This document shows, one piece after another, positions 12,591 to 25,975 of a DNA stretch of 64,000 bases. The position numbers and the translations under genes were made by a program. Each line of letters opens with the position of its first letter. The stretch's first letter is position 1. The DNA lies in NCBI GenBank assembly GCA_034509425.1, contig JAVTVJ010000441.1, positions 186,001 to 250,000 of the forward strand, in the 5' to 3' direction. The notes under the pieces are model-generated. The model saw nothing but the letters and a program-made list of their open reading frames with translations. It was not told the origin of the DNA and did not search any database. This DNA is from Eopsaltria australis (Eukaryota; Chordata; Aves; Passeriformes; Petroicidae).

Positions 12591-14585
12591 TAATAATAAT
12601 GATGTTGCAGGGAGCTCTTGCTTGCTGGTGTATTTGGGATGGTTTATTTACAAAGTACCTCTGAAGGCAGTGCAGACAATGTCAAATAAAAAGCAATTTT
12701 GAGGTAGGGTGCCAACAGAGGAGCTGTTTGGTTAAGTGCCAGGAAGTCTGCACCCTGGCAGCTTGGTCTGATACTATTTTACCATAACCTATAGAAATCT
12801 TTATTTGAAGCTGCTTATGACTTTTCATCTATTGTGTTTTTTTCCCCCTCCACACCTTGTTGCTAGATATTGCTGTTTTTCAATTATGCATGAATTGTCT
12901 TAACTTCCTCTTCTCTCCCTGAACGATAAACAAATTTCCCCAAAGCCCCTGTGCTTCCTGAACTTGCTTATCCTCTTGGTGGCATCTCCTCCGTTGTGCC
13001 TGTCTTCCTACTCCCATCCCCCTAAACCTGCAGCCTTTGACACAAAATTTTGCTTTTGTGGGGTGTACATGTCAGTCTCAGCTTCCAGCTCCACTTCCAT
13101 GGCAGCAGGGGAATGGTATCAAGGTTTATACTGGCATAGTTGAGCATAGACTATGACTTAAGACTTCCCCATTCCCTCTATTTTTGTGGGGTTATTGTCG
13201 AAATCTATTTATTCTTTCATATATGTTTCTAATCCCGTAAGAATAAGTAGTAAAGATTGCTTAATTAATCTAGGATTAATTCCCTCCAAGACATGTTCAT
13301 ATTTGGAAGACATTCAGGTTTTTGTGGGCAGAATCTTTCTTTATTGAACTTTACTTTTACTCATTGTGCTGGTTTATGTTGTGAATTTTATTTCTTCTAA
13401 TAAAGCAATTGATTGGAATTTCCTAACTCTGTCTTAAACCATCCCTGTGTCATACCTCTTTTCTACAAACTGTTTATCTCCTGACTGCTCGTATCTTGCT
13501 AGTTCCATATGAGCTCCAAGACTGCTCAACAGCAGTTTTATGGTCTTGGTGAATGTTTGGTTTCTTTAGATCCCTTCTGTGCATGTAATTTGGTCTTATT
13601 GAATTGTAAAATGGTAGGCTAAATTTATCCCTTAAGTCCATTGACTTCAGTAGATGCTTGCTATAGAAGGAATTTGGCACATTGATTAAATGGATATATT
13701 TCCAAATTTCTTCTTTTTAAAATTTTTTTCCAGGCTTCTCTAAATCATAAATTGTATCTGTTGTTAAATACATTTTTGTCCTTCATATAGAACACATAGG
13801 GAAATAACTATTGAGTGCTTCATCCATCTGGATTCTTGTTATGTGATCCCCCTGCCTTGTTGAACAATAGACCCATTCTCTCCCCTATATTTTCTTTGAT
13901 TATATTTATAAAAACATATACCTGTTTCCTGTTACTCTTTCAAGCTAAAAGCAAAACAAAACCCCTAATGTTTGTTCCCTTAACATTACACCTTATAATG
14001 TTTTACCTCAAGCATATATTCAGACTTTTAACTTCTTTCCCTTCCTCTCTCATTTCTTTTCTCATTTGAGAAATTAGCTCGCTTCATGCCAAGAGCCAGG
14101 GAAGCCATTAATTTTGACCCACTTGTTTCTCTCTAGCAATGGAATTGCTTTCACATGTATTTCTTCAGGTTGGCCTTCAGGTTATCCCATCTTCTACATT
14201 TTGAAATGCAGGTCACTGTTTTCTCAGTTTTTTTAGTCGAAGATAAATTTGTTTTCCCAAAGACAGATTGTAAGTCCTTTCCTTAGTACTCGGTTCATGC
14301 TGAAGGGTCACCAAGATTTTTCTTCTGGGTTTTGAGTAAACCCTTTCCTCCTAGAACCAAATTTAGCATTACCTCATGTCTCATTGCATTTCCCATTGAA
14401 ATGTGTTATTGTTACCTTCACAGTTCACAAAGTCCTCTGACCTATATATTACAGAATGCAAGGTCTTTCCCAAGAGCTAGCTCAGCAATTAAAATTTCCC
14501 ACTGGCACAGATGGTTATGATAATAGGACATCATATATTTATATATAGAGAAAGTGAGAGAGGAGAGTGAGTACTCCTTCATTTT
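12591..14585. other. Gene-free, AT-rich host sequence
   Basis: No gene recognised. The stretch is T-rich with many short stop-bounded frames and a short AG-rich low-complexity run near 14550-14570. Confidence 0.5.
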
Positions 14586-14715
14586 TCAAAGCAGTGTACA
14601 AACATTAGCTAATTAACCCTAGTAACAGCTCTGTAAGGAAATTAAAAGTGATTATTCCCACTTTATAGATGGGTAAACTCAAGAAAGTAAACTAAGTGAT
14701 ATGCCAGAGGCGAGC
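14586..14715 (+). repeat. Ancient MIR/L2/CR1-L3-type repeat fragment
   Basis: The order of phrases resembles the core-to-tail part of old amniote MIR/L2-type repeats: GTGTACAAACATTAGCTAATT, then AGTAACAGCTCTGTAAGG, then TATTCCCACTTTATAGATGG and GTAAACTAAGTGATATGCC. The match is diverged, as expected of a repeat older than birds. The exact family needs a library search. Confidence 0.5.
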
Positions 14716-17036
14716 ACAAAATGCCATTATTGAGGGGTGGGATGAGATTTGAGGACCAAGAACCATCCTGGGAAAGCCAGTGCTCAGTAGATCAGGCTGC
14801 TGAATGCCAGGTGAGATCTTCCTTGAAATCCAGCTGCTTTGATACCTTTTGTATGGTTTCAAATAGTCCCTGCCGTGCTCGTTTACTTATGAGTTAAAAT
14901 CCTTATTTTCAAAGCTCATCCTTTGCATGGCTTGCATTTGTCATCACCCTGAAGCCAGAAGAGGTGCTCGGTGCTGGAAGTTTATTTTCTATCCATGTTT
15001 TTTAGTGATGGAAACAAGCACATTTATGTTGTGGCTGCATTGAGGATGTCCGTCTGGTTTCAGTGCAGGGAGCTCCAACACCATTTTCTGCACGTGGCTG
15101 CTGTTGGAGTTGAAATGCAATCACTGAGGTTGTTGGAGGCTTCAACCTCCTGGGAAAAAAAAAAAAAAGTAAAGTACTGACTTTTTGTTATCTCATCCAC
15201 TTCACCCATGTGGAGGGGTGTGTGTCCCAGTCTCATGGATTTGGTCTATATAGTGAAATAAAATGTGTAATCCAGTATCACTTTCTTAATCTTTTCTTGA
15301 CTAGCCTGTGAGTTTTGCTTTGTGAGAACTGGACAGAACTGTTACATCATGTTATCAGCTGCTATTTTTAACCTCTGAAAATAGCCCTGTAGATAACCTG
15401 TACACTTGTAATCATTCCTAGAATGTCTGTCTTTCAAATAACCTTCATCTCAAGAAGCATATGCAAAATCAGATGCAGAGATCACAAGCATTTTGAAAAA
15501 AGATGGTGGAGTTTTGAATGTTGGTTGCTTTTTAATTTCAGGTAAGCATCTGGCTGAACACCTAAAAGCGGGATAATACAGTGCTTACCCTCCTGTTATC
15601 AATCTCCAGCAACAGCGATAGTGAAACTTCTCCTTGGGGAGTTGTCCAGGTGAGGGCACAGCAGGATCATTTGAATTGGAAATGGTTGTGCTAGCTGAAT
15701 TTTTCTGTGCCTAATGGAGACTACAGCAGTGAGCTGGAGGAATAAAAAACAACCAACATTTCTTTCTCTGCAATGCCACTGTCATAACTTACAATGTAAT
15801 GCAGCCCAGTTTATCCCTTGTTGGCCTTCCACCCAGAAAACAGGGAAGTAGTGCAAAGCTGTGCTGGGTGATGAAGGGTTCTTACTGTCCCACCCTCTGC
15901 ACAATGGAAATGTGTTCTCAGCAGCAGGCATCTGCAAAACCCCAAATCCCTCCTGAAGTGAGTGCTGCTCCCAGGAGCTGGACCTGTGTGTGGCCACCTA
16001 AGCCTGGGACGTGTCCAAGGGCTCCCCTTGGTCCCTGCTGCAGGGGGAAACCTGTCTTGCCTTCTTGTCATTGTGCTGTGAGCGGGTGAAGCTTTGTTAT
16101 TCCTGTGCTTTAGAAGGAGGGGAATATTTCTGGGAGTCAGGGGCAGTAGAACATCGGTGGATGCCCTGGGAGAGACTGTGTTCGCTGTGAGCTTGGGAGA
16201 GGATGAGGGGCTGAAACTACTGCCTGGGAGAGCTATCTGGAGCCCTGCCCAGGTCCTGGGTACCTGCAGCCAGCAAGGGAGGAGGTAGAAAGCTGGGAGC
16301 TGGTGAACTTCAGGAGTTTGTGCCACACACCAAAGCAGGGAGATGTGGGGATGCGCTGCTGTCTCCCCTGAGCAACCATAGCCTCATCACCCTGTGGGTG
16401 CTGGCAGGGAGGATGACCCTGCTGGGGGTGCTGCCATCCTCCAGCAGTGGTCTCTGCCTCCATCCACCCTGGGCTTACTGCCTTCGAGAGCAAACTACAT
16501 GTTGTGTTAATTATCCTTGGTTTGTGCTTGGCTCTATTGTTTGAATGGGGCATTTGGCACAGGTGTAGAACTGGACTTCATAAGGCTGAACATAGATTTG
16601 GTTCATGAAGGAGTATAAATCCAACAGTGCTGCTTTTAGAGGAGCCTCTTTTTGGAAAGAGATTTCATTACATCTGGCTGGTTTAGTTTGTTTGGTTTAT
16701 TATTTCCCAAAACTCAGCATCTGTGAAGTTATTTGCATACATTAGGGACTATACTATATGCCTGCTGGTTGGTGTCAAGGTCCTAGAGCAATGTTACTCC
16801 TCTAGGTGGGCTGGGCTTGTGAGATGGGTACATCACCTGAGCCAAGGTTTTCCACTGTTTTCTCAGACCAGTGTCATGTGCTGCCCCAAATCCCTGCTTT
16901 ACCTGTAGTTTTGGCATGTGCCCTAAAGCTTCCTATATGCCTGACCCTTGGGGAGTTGAACATCTGTCTGGGATTGTTTCAGAGTGCTGCAGCAAATGGA
17001 TGAGCAAAGGCTGTGAAAGAGCAATGTGCTACAAAG
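14716..17036. other. Gene-free host sequence
   Basis: No gene recognised. Long overlapping frames on both strands at 15799-16553 lie in a GC-richer patch and show no domain, so they are treated as chance. Confidence 0.45.
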
Positions 17037-17041
17037 CAGCA

Positions 17042-18732
17042 TGTTGCGGTTTTGAGGTTTGGGGATCAAAATTAGGTATAAACATCAATTTTGTAGTCAA
17101 AATTATTTGATTTTGTTGTGAGATAAGGATTAATAGTAGGCAAAGCAGGCTTATACTTTAAGGAATACAAAAAGGAATTTTATTAACAGACTTAAAATAG
17201 GAATAATAATCAGGCATCAACACCAAACCCTTTAAAACACTCTTTTCCCCTCTCCACCTTTTCCATTTCTTTCCTACTGACCATACAAAAGGTAACACTT
17301 CAACTTGTAGTTAATCCACCACCTCTGGAACAAAACAGTTTTCTTAATTTATGTAGAGAGAGAAGCTTTCTTTTGTTTTATCATGTTGACCCCAATAGGA
17401 AACATAGTTTCCATGGTTATTAGCTTTCTAGCAAGCAACCTCCCCCCTGAAGGGAAAAATTTGCTTCTCTGGATCCCTTCCCATTTTCAGTAGCTTTCCC
17501 AGGGCTACTACCAATGGACATATGATGGTCATTGAGGTGTTCTTTTTGAGAGCAAATGTTTCTATTACAGTGGCAACGACATCCCCTTTCTTCATCATCG
17601 CCAACACGAGTCTTCTTCTACTGTTTCCTGGGGCAAGGAAAAATCTTATACACAAAAGTCTCAGTCCACTGCTTACAACCTAGAACATTACATTCCCTTT
17701 TTCTCACCTCTTTTAGACCATTATTTATATATTACAGGGTATGTTACAGCCAACTTTATCAACATGTTTTTTACAAAAGAACTTTCATCATTAAAGCACT
17801 CCTCATCTCTTCCTTCTTTGAAAATAAGCTTGGTTACATTCATTAACTTAAAGTCTCTATGTTGTACCTTTTGTAGGTGCCTTCATTCCTGTGCTCTTTC
17901 TGTGTGGGAGGAAAAAATGAATGCCCCCAAAGTCCCATTCTGATATTAGAAAGAAACAGTTAATTTGTCTTTTCAGCTGGGCGATGGTCATGTGGCTTTC
18001 GCCCGCAGGGTTTGAGTGTTATAAGTTCGTGCCTGAACCAGAGGAAAGGATCCTGTTTGTGCTGCCCCCCCATCCAAGCTGCATTTTAGTCGTGGGGGCC
18101 CGGTGGGACTGTGCCCGTGCTGCAGAGAGTTGGTCCAAGCCTCCTTTCCGCGTGGGGCTGCCCAGTGGGATTCACGTCCGAGCTGCGCGGGAGGGGTCCA
18201 GTCTGAGCTCCCTCTCTCCATGGGGCCGCCCGGCCAGAGCCGCGTCCGAGCTGCGCGGGAGGGGCCCGGTCCGAGCTCCCTCTTTCTCTCATGCCGAGTT
18301 TGCTGCGGAGCTAACCGGGTGGGACGGTCCCAGGGCCTACGGGGCCTGACCACAAACCCTCTTCCCGCTGGGCCGCACCGCGGAGAGGGGACCGGCCTGG
18401 CCCAGGCTAGGCAAACGGAGCCAGTGAAGTTCTTTGGCCAGGGGCAGCAGGATGAAGCGGCTTGGTTTCTCTCTCTCCTCTCCCCCTCCTCGCGCCATGC
18501 GGGTTGGCAGCCCCAGGCCATGTGACCTGGGGAGACCTTACCCAGCTCCGGCACGGAGAGGGAGAGCGACGTCTTTCCTCAGCGAACTGGAAGCCTCAAA
18601 AAGAGCTTCTTCAGGTGGTTTCCTGGTTTTATGAGTTTTATGTAGGCAGAGTTTGACATACTGGCTACCTCATTTCCGACTCCGCCTCCTCCTTCTACAC
18701 CGGGAATTTTCAACAGCAATTACTCCATGACA
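17042..18732 (-). mobile_element. Solo LTR, long-LTR family, inverted diverged copy
   Basis: This 1691-bp segment is flanked by a perfect 5-bp duplication CAGCA (17037-17041 and 18733-18737). Read on the minus strand it begins TGTCATGGAGTAA and ends CCGCAACA. Near its end it has an AATAAA signal (17179-17184) followed by a U5-like phrase CCTGCTTTGCCTACT, which also occurs in copies 1 and 2. A CATAAAA-type TATA region lies around 18628-18645. The middle is strongly GC- and CpG-rich (about 18040-18560), unlike the other two copies, so this is a diverged subfamily. Confidence 0.82.
18170..18290. repeat. CpG-rich partial tandem duplication inside the inverted LTR
   Basis: The phrase TCCGAGCTGCGCGGGAGGGG occurs twice about 69 bp apart (near 18177 and 18246), each followed by a GAGCTCCCTCT-type phrase. 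A weaker related unit lies just upstream. The unit falls in the most CpG-dense part of the window. Confidence 0.6.
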
Positions 18733-18737
18733 CAGCA

Positions 18738-21700
18738 CCACAAGAATGCGTGGGATTTGAAACAGCCCCTGGAGTTGCTGCTTATATGCAGAGTAAAATT
18801 AAGGTTTCTGAAATTTGGAGTTAAGAGGGAAAGGGGTTTACTGGAAGGCGTAGCTCACAAGAGCTCATTACAGAAGCCTGGGTAAAAAGACTTAGGAATC
18901 TGGTGGAGTGGTTATATGAAATATTGAAGAAAACCAGACTCTATTCCCAGTTTTGCCCTTAAATATGCTCCTGTCTTCATTAAAGCCAGCGGCAACCTTG
19001 CACATACACCTGAGGTCAGGGTTTTGCATATTAAAAGAGCAGGCTTAGGTTGTCTATTGTTGGTGTGCAGAATTGGCTCTGCAGGGGATAAATGCAGTTT
19101 ACTTTCCTCTGGTCTAACGAAAGAATGCTTCAAGGAATTGCATGTACCAGCAGGGGCTTAAAGCAAAATCGGAAAAAATACATACTTAAAAAATTAAAGT
19201 ACAAATAATAATTTTATTTCAAGGTTAGCATTATATTTTTCATTCTGCAGAAAATTAAGATTAAAAAATTGCTCTTTGTATGGCACTAATGGATTGGTTA
19301 CATATTTTGAGCAGATCTTTGCTCAAATTTTAAAAAATCTTCAGACGTGTCTGTACTGTGTGAAAGAATATTGACAGTGTCTCTGGAGTTTTCTCTGCAT
19401 GAACAAGCAGTCTGGGTGAAGCAAGAGTAAGGTATATAATACCCAGTTATCTGAAGATGGCAAACTGGGCATGCTTTCACATGGCAGCAGTAGCTGTGAG
19501 ATGGAAAGTGTAGCAAGACCAGGACAGTGAAGAAGAATGGGCAGCTGCTTGCAGTGCTGGAATTAGCATAGGTGTGTGGAGATACTAATATACTTGGGAT
19601 GAAAGTAACTATCAGGCAGAAATTAAAAAGAGATTATTAAAATGCAGAGGAGCAGAGAAAGCCTGAGGATACCTCCCATAACTAGCTGATCAAATGTGAG
19701 TATTCAGTTTGATGTGCTGCAGAAAGCAAATGTTATTTGCCTTCCAGGACTACAAGAGAATATGACCAAGAGCAAATAATGCATTCTTAAGTGGACCTGC
19801 TTAGCATTCCTGTGCGCTGAGGTAAAATAAGATGGTTTGTATTTGAGACAGCATGAGAAAGGACCTGGATTTCTTTCTTGATGTTGGTTATGCCAGTGGG
19901 AACAAGCTTTGGCTGAAAGTCACACTTAAACTTATTGTAGGTTCTTCTGTCATGGAAGCATCTTAAAACTAGAATCACTTTGGCAGTGGTATTTTTCTTA
20001 ATTATCTGCCATGTTTCAAAGCACCTGGGAAAGTGGGAGAGGAAGCGATGTTTGATGTCTTGTTTCTTGGCTGAGGGGTCACTCCAGTGATCCATTGCTT
20101 GGGTCTAAACTTGTTCCCACTGCTGTCATGGGTAGGTTAAATTTTGCTGCCTGTGTTGCATGAATGACCTGACAAGGGAAGCTAGGGAAGCTTTGCTACC
20201 TTTTTTTTTTTTTCCCCCTGCTATGCTCACAAGGCCAAAAAGGTAAAAGGTCCTCTTATCTACTCACCCATGGCATGGAGAGACAAGTGCTAAGCCCACA
20301 AGGTAGGGTTTTTGAGGGTTATGGCCAGGGTGCCAGCAAAGACTTGCTCTTATTTGCAAATGATCTTATATGTCAGGTGCATTTGCTGATAGTGTGTGCC
20401 TTATAGCCCCTCCAAATATTCCTGTGTGCTTGGATCCTGTAAAGGTCACATCTCCTGTTCCTGGGTGTTCAGAGCTGCTGAAGATTAAGTGATGAGCGAG
20501 TTCTTCCTGGAAAAGAGTTATGGCAAGCCCAAGTAGTCATTTCCAACAGGGTAACTCAAGATAAGCATGGATTAACTGAGTTAGTAGGCTTCTGATTTGA
20601 ATCTGGTTTACTGTGGTTTTATTCACCCTATACAGCAGCCCAGACCCTTGGTTTGTTTTATGCTGGAAACTAAAAACCAGTGGTGCTTCTAAAAGACTTC
20701 TGTAAATAGAGGTTGATAGTGTGAGGTTTTTCTTCCATATTCATCTATGATATTGCAAAATGTTTTCTATTAAATATTAGTGAAGGCATTAGTAAATATG
20801 TGTAACACTGTTGCTTTGTTGGCTTGCAGTTATCCAATTATTCCAGCAAACCCACTGACTATAAAGAGGTTTTTGACTCAAAAAGCAGTTTGATGAATGT
20901 GTGAGGGAGTGAGATGTGATCAGCTAGTTGACTTGTATTCTTCTCTGCTATCAGCCCATTTTGCCAGAAGTGCCCTCTGTGAGCACTGGCCAGGCTGTTG
21001 GCAGTGACACCAGGGAATTTGCTGGTGCACAGGAGCAAAAGGGACTGTTGCTTTCTCCCTGGTAGTACCACGAGATAACCTTCAACTGTGTGAGGCAACC
21101 AGCTACTGTGAGACTGTCTTTTTGTTTAGTCTCTTTTAACACCCCCTGAACCCCCACAAAACAAATAAACAAACAAACCCCCCCATCAACAGCACCCGAA
21201 GTTCTTCAAATCAACTGTGGGCTTTTCTTATGCTGCAAGATGGACTTTCTTGCTGGGCAGCTTTTGTCAGGCACCTTGAGACTCTTTCAGGTCGACCTGG
21301 TGCTTGGGAGTGGCTCCTTCAGCCAGTCTCCACACTACATTGCTTCCCAACATATTCTGCAATTGTCATGAGTATTTCTGCTTTCATCTTTCTAAGCTCC
21401 TTGATCTTATCTTCAAGCAAAGCATAGGACTGCCATCCTAGGTGGACTGAAGGTTTTTGTAGGACAACTTGAAGATTTTCCTGGAATACTAAGGCCTGAT
21501 GCAGTCACAGAGCACTTATTGTTTTGAGCCATAGAGAGCAGGCTTGGGGACTACATCTTGCAGGACATTGCAGTGATGGAGCACCCACCTTGAGTTCCTC
21601 AGGGTTCAAAGAGTGTCCACTGGAAATTACATTTTACTTTCCTTGTGGTGGGGTACTCCCCTCCTTCCTCCTGTTTAAATCCTGCCCTTGGAGCCTACTG

Positions 21701-23615
21701 CAGTGGCAACAGCTGAAACATAATGAAAGAATATTTATTCATTCAGGGAGCCTTTCAGGGACATAGAAAAACATTTGAGGTGACTCCCTTCCTTTTGAAT
21801 AATGATGTGTGAGTGTTTTCATGTTCATTGAGGAATGCTCTCTGCAAGAGGCTGAAACCACTGCTGACAGCTCTATCCTCTGTATTCTGATGCAGTGTTC
21901 AGATAACTCCCTCTACTTCAAACCAGATTGCATCCCAAGAGAAAATCTCTCTGGGAATGAAATTGAGCAGCTTGACTGTATCATTTTATATTGTCATTTG
22001 AAAGAATCATTTCTCTGCAGCTGGGACTGTTCCTCTGAAAGTAGTGAAGGTTATAATTTACTTAGCTCCAGCAGGGCAGGGGATGCTGCTCAGCCACACG
22101 CACAGTCTTATTGTTTTCACAGCACTGAGCATCACCATCTTCTCAGACTCGGAGCCTAGGGTTTAATGCAGTTTATGAGAAATGGCAGCTTTGGCAGGAA
22201 AATAGAATAAAAGTGTTAATATGCAATGCCTTTTTAATTCCCACACAAGGTGAAAATTAGCCTCCTTCTACTTCGTGGGAAAAAACTTAACAAGAGGAGA
22301 TGTGAAGAAAAGATTGTTTCATTTTTTACCTAATATGCTGTATTGCATTTACCTCCTTGTTATCAGTAACTGAAACTGAACCTCAGTTGTCAAAACAGGC
22401 AAAGCATGTTTTGGATACATGTGGAAGGGGGATCTCTGTGTATTGAGTTAATTCTTGGTCCTGAATGGTCATCACTGACCTACCAAATGTCCACCTATTC
22501 TTCCAGCCTCTAGGGATGACATTTGTGGTCACTTGTGGTCTGAGGCAACTCCCAGGTATGTCCATGGAAAAGCTCTTGTTGACTTAATTTGGAGCTGGCT
22601 TGGGCCCTGCACTTCAAGATGCTGCAGGGTTACTTGCATGTGGGAAGGGATGGGACCTAATACTCCACCCTGAAATGAGCTATTTTAGCCTCACATCCAA
22701 CACCGTACTGCACGCTTCATTTTTGAGGGCGACGGGAAGTGTTCTCTCACCGGCAGTGCGCTGGGGCCAGGGAAACATTCCTGCCCTTCCTGCAACAACT
22801 GGCAGGGGAAAGCACCTGCTGGGGATCCCGTTGCCTGGTGTGCTGTTACTTGTGCTTTAGTCTGTCAGCTGTTGTGACAGAAGTTACAATTACTGGCTGT
22901 TGATGCTGTGGGATAGGATCAGATTGCTCCTTATGGGTTGGAAGACTTGAATGCATTGGTAGATGCTCCCATATATAGTGTGCTCTCTGCTTGATATGTA
23001 AGTGTCCCAGCAAGCTTACCAAAATAGTGCAAGAGTGGAAGGTACTCACCCAACTGCTTTCCCCATACCAGTGTGGAATGCAATGGCCCCGGAGATGAAC
23101 GCAGCTGTGCCTGGTTGGAAAAGTCAATTAGAGATCAAGAGAGAAGGACCCAGGTGTGGAGAGATGAGAATGTGTGCTCTACTGCAGCTCTGCAGGAAAG
23201 GCCTCTGGGCCGGTGAAGTGGTTTTTGATGGGCACATGGAGAGCATGTGGCTTGGCAGAAGTCAGGCAATGAATCAGATGAACCTCAGAGGTCTAATCTC
23301 TGAGGAACATTCTGTGGCCATTGGCAAACTCCTTCTCCTTGCAGAACCAAGGACAACTGATAGATCAAGAACTACTGCAGAAGCCAGATAATATTTTGAG
23401 TTCCAAAAAATGGATTTTATACAGGCTTGTATTCAACAGGCTGATACGCTTGGAATTGGATTACAAACAAATTTCTTTTGCACTGAAAGATGAAATTGTT
23501 GTGATGTGATTTTTTTTTTTCTCCTTCTTTGCAGAAGTTGGTTTTTGTATGAAATGACTGGGGGTGTTGCAAGGGTTCTGAAGATGCCGGTATGGGTGGT
23601 CATAAACTTCCCTAA
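18738..23615. other. Gene-free host sequence
   Basis: No exon, RNA gene or repeat recognised in 4.9 kb. There is a poly-T run near 20203 and an A/C-rich simple stretch near 21160. Confidence 0.5.
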
Positions 23616-23620
23616 TGTTC

Positions 23621-25237
23621 TGTCCTGGGTTAGTCAGGAGGGGTCAAAATCTAGAAAGTGACCTATGCTGCAGGAAGTGATACAATCTCCTTCCTGAGAG
23701 AGAGAGAGCCAATAACCAGGTAGTTTTAAGGATTGATATGTAGGTAACCAAATTAAAAAATTGATCCGCCTTCGAGGAAAAACCATATATAAGCAGAGAA
23801 CCTCTGAGCCTCTTCCTCTTTTGGCCTGCTGCTGTGTAGAGAGGAGCATCTCCCTGCTTCTCTCCCCGGTAAGGCCCTGTCCCCCCTGCCTCCTTCCAAA
23901 GGAGGGAGTGGGGGGGAAGGGAGGTTTAGAGTGGCTGTGCCGCTGCAGCTGGGCATGGGGGAGGAACCGGATGGAATTTTCGGCAGATACAGTTTAGCCG
24001 ACATGTCAGCTACACTAGACAGGGCCAGGCCCCTGCTCCGGGCCAGGCAAGGACCGAGCCAGACTCCATTCAGCTCAGGCCAGGCCCTGCCCTGTCACCC
24101 TTGGCCTGGCCGGACCTACCAGGCCGGGCCAGCTTCACAGAGCCAGGGCACAGAGACTCTGAGTGCTTCTGCCATCCAGCTCAGACCTTTTCAAACAGCC
24201 CGGCAGAGACCACGTGATCGTCACGCTGCCAGGAAAAGAGAGAGAGAGAGAGATTAACTCTATCCATGCCTGGACTAAACTTGCAGAAACCCATTCTTAC
24301 TTGCACAGAGAGAGGAACGAGTGAGGACATCTACATAAAATGCAGCATAGAGACTTTACAGTCAGTGAGGAAAGCTGAACTGATGCCTAGAGGGAGATGT
24401 ATGAAAAGTGCTTCGAGAGTGAAGCTGAAAATTCTTTTGGAGAACCATGGTTTGGGGACTGAGCTAATAAATTCCCTGTAATATATGAAGACATAGTCCA
24501 AAGGGGGGATGTGAGGTTCTAATTGCACCAGTGAACTGAAATACCTAGGTAAAGACAAGTAGGTGTTGAAATAAGTACAGCCTGCTGAGAAACTTGAACC
24601 AAGACAGAGGAGAGGCTATGACCCAGAACCCTGGTCCTGGGGGAATGCCAGAGAACCTGTGTTGTCAGGAGAACCTGTGTTGCTCAACACAGAAGAAGGG
24701 ATTTTCTTTGTTGCTGCAATTGAACTGTGCATCCTTAAAACAGGTACCCCATGGACTGTTCATAACCCACCATAGTGGCTGTGGGAAGGCTACTGGTGTG
24801 GGAGGGGGATCTACCACCAGCAGATCTTTCTTCCGGGCGGTGGCTGATGGTGAGGCCGAAGACCCATAAAAACTGTATTTTTCTTACAGAAAATCCATGG
24901 TATAAGCAAAAGAGACTTCTGTTCCTAAATGAACTGAAACGAGAGCTATTTCTGAGGTGGTAAACTGACTGGAGGTCGAAGTGTTGTCTTTTGTATGTTG
25001 TCAGGGAGAATGAAATGGAGAGGTGGGGGAAGGAGGGGTGGTCTGAGGAGTTTGTTCTGTTTTTTCTTGTTTTTTTCTTTTTCTTGGGTGTATTAATCAA
25101 CTTTCTTTATACTTTATAAAGTTTGAGCGTGCTTTGCGTACTCCTAATCCTCATCTCACAGCAAACATCAGGTAAATTTTGGTAAGTGTGCTGGCATTTG
25201 GCCAGAAACTCGAATAGGTGAACTGAAAACCACTACA
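23621..25237 (+). mobile_element. Solo LTR, long-LTR family, copy 2
   Basis: The element starts TGTCCTGGG, ends ACCACTACA and is flanked by a perfect 5-bp duplication TGTTC (23616-23620 and 25238-25242). It aligns by eye with copy 1 over its whole 1617 bp. That includes the TATA box (23786-23793), the AG-repeat tract near 24238-24252 and the U5-like phrase before the end. The polyadenylation site matching the AATAAA of copy 1 reads AATCAA here (near 25095). Because copies 1 and 2 each have their own duplication, they are separate insertions, not the two ends of one provirus. Confidence 0.88.
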
Positions 25238-25242
25238 TGTTC

Positions 25243-25975
25243 GTACATAGAAATGCAGTTAATACACATGCATGCATAAAATATATATAAATACATAAAT
25301 ACATGTATAGCAACACATGTATTTATGCCAATTTAGCAAATTGTGACAGTAAATTCTTTGCATTATTAAAAAGAAAAAAAAGCACGTGTTGTTTCCAGTT
25401 CCAACTGGCTAAGCACAGATTTATTTTTTTCTGGCTAGACTGCTCTGGAAATCTGAGTCCAATATTTACACACACTGCTCGTGCTAGAAGTGATGTAATC
25501 CTATTTCAGAGCAGTTTAGTCATTTATACCAGTGTAGGTTCACAGAGGTTAGATGATGCAAACATAAATCAGGAGAAGCTAGGTTCCAGTGAGAGTTTAA
25601 GTTTTCAGAGCCCTGGAAGGCACTGGCAGTCATCTTAATGTGGAAAACTGACATACAGACCATAAATATGGTGAGTGCAGTGCTTTTTGTGGCCATGAGC
25701 AAAGCATATATTTCTTTTATTTTAGAAAAGAGCTATTTGTATATGTTTGTGCAGTATTTTATGTTGCCACTGCCAATCTCACTTCCCTCTGTCCCCTTTC
25801 TAAGCTGGTATAAATACATCCACCTCTCTGTTCCCCCATTCTCCCACTTACTCTTTTTGGGGGATCCAAATACATCATACTGTGCTTAGTGGAGGTAAAT
25901 GCCTATTTCAAAATGAAGCAGCAGCTTAGGAGACATGTCATGTCACTCTGCTACAGCTTGTATGATGTGCTCACA
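25243..25975. other. Gene-free host sequence
   Basis: It begins with an AT-rich simple stretch (about 25250-25320, ATA/CATG-type). No gene recognised. Confidence 0.5.

Noticed and set aside
15799..16553. Overlapping long frames on both strands
   Set aside because: No domain, no splice context; typical of GC-richer unique DNA.
17921..18554. Long overlapping frames on both strands in the inverted LTR
   Set aside because: Stop-poor because of high GC content. They lie fully inside an LTR with mapped ends.
7242..25237. Copies 1 and 2 of the long LTR as the two ends of one provirus
   Set aside because: Each has its own, different 5-bp duplication and no viral genes lie between.
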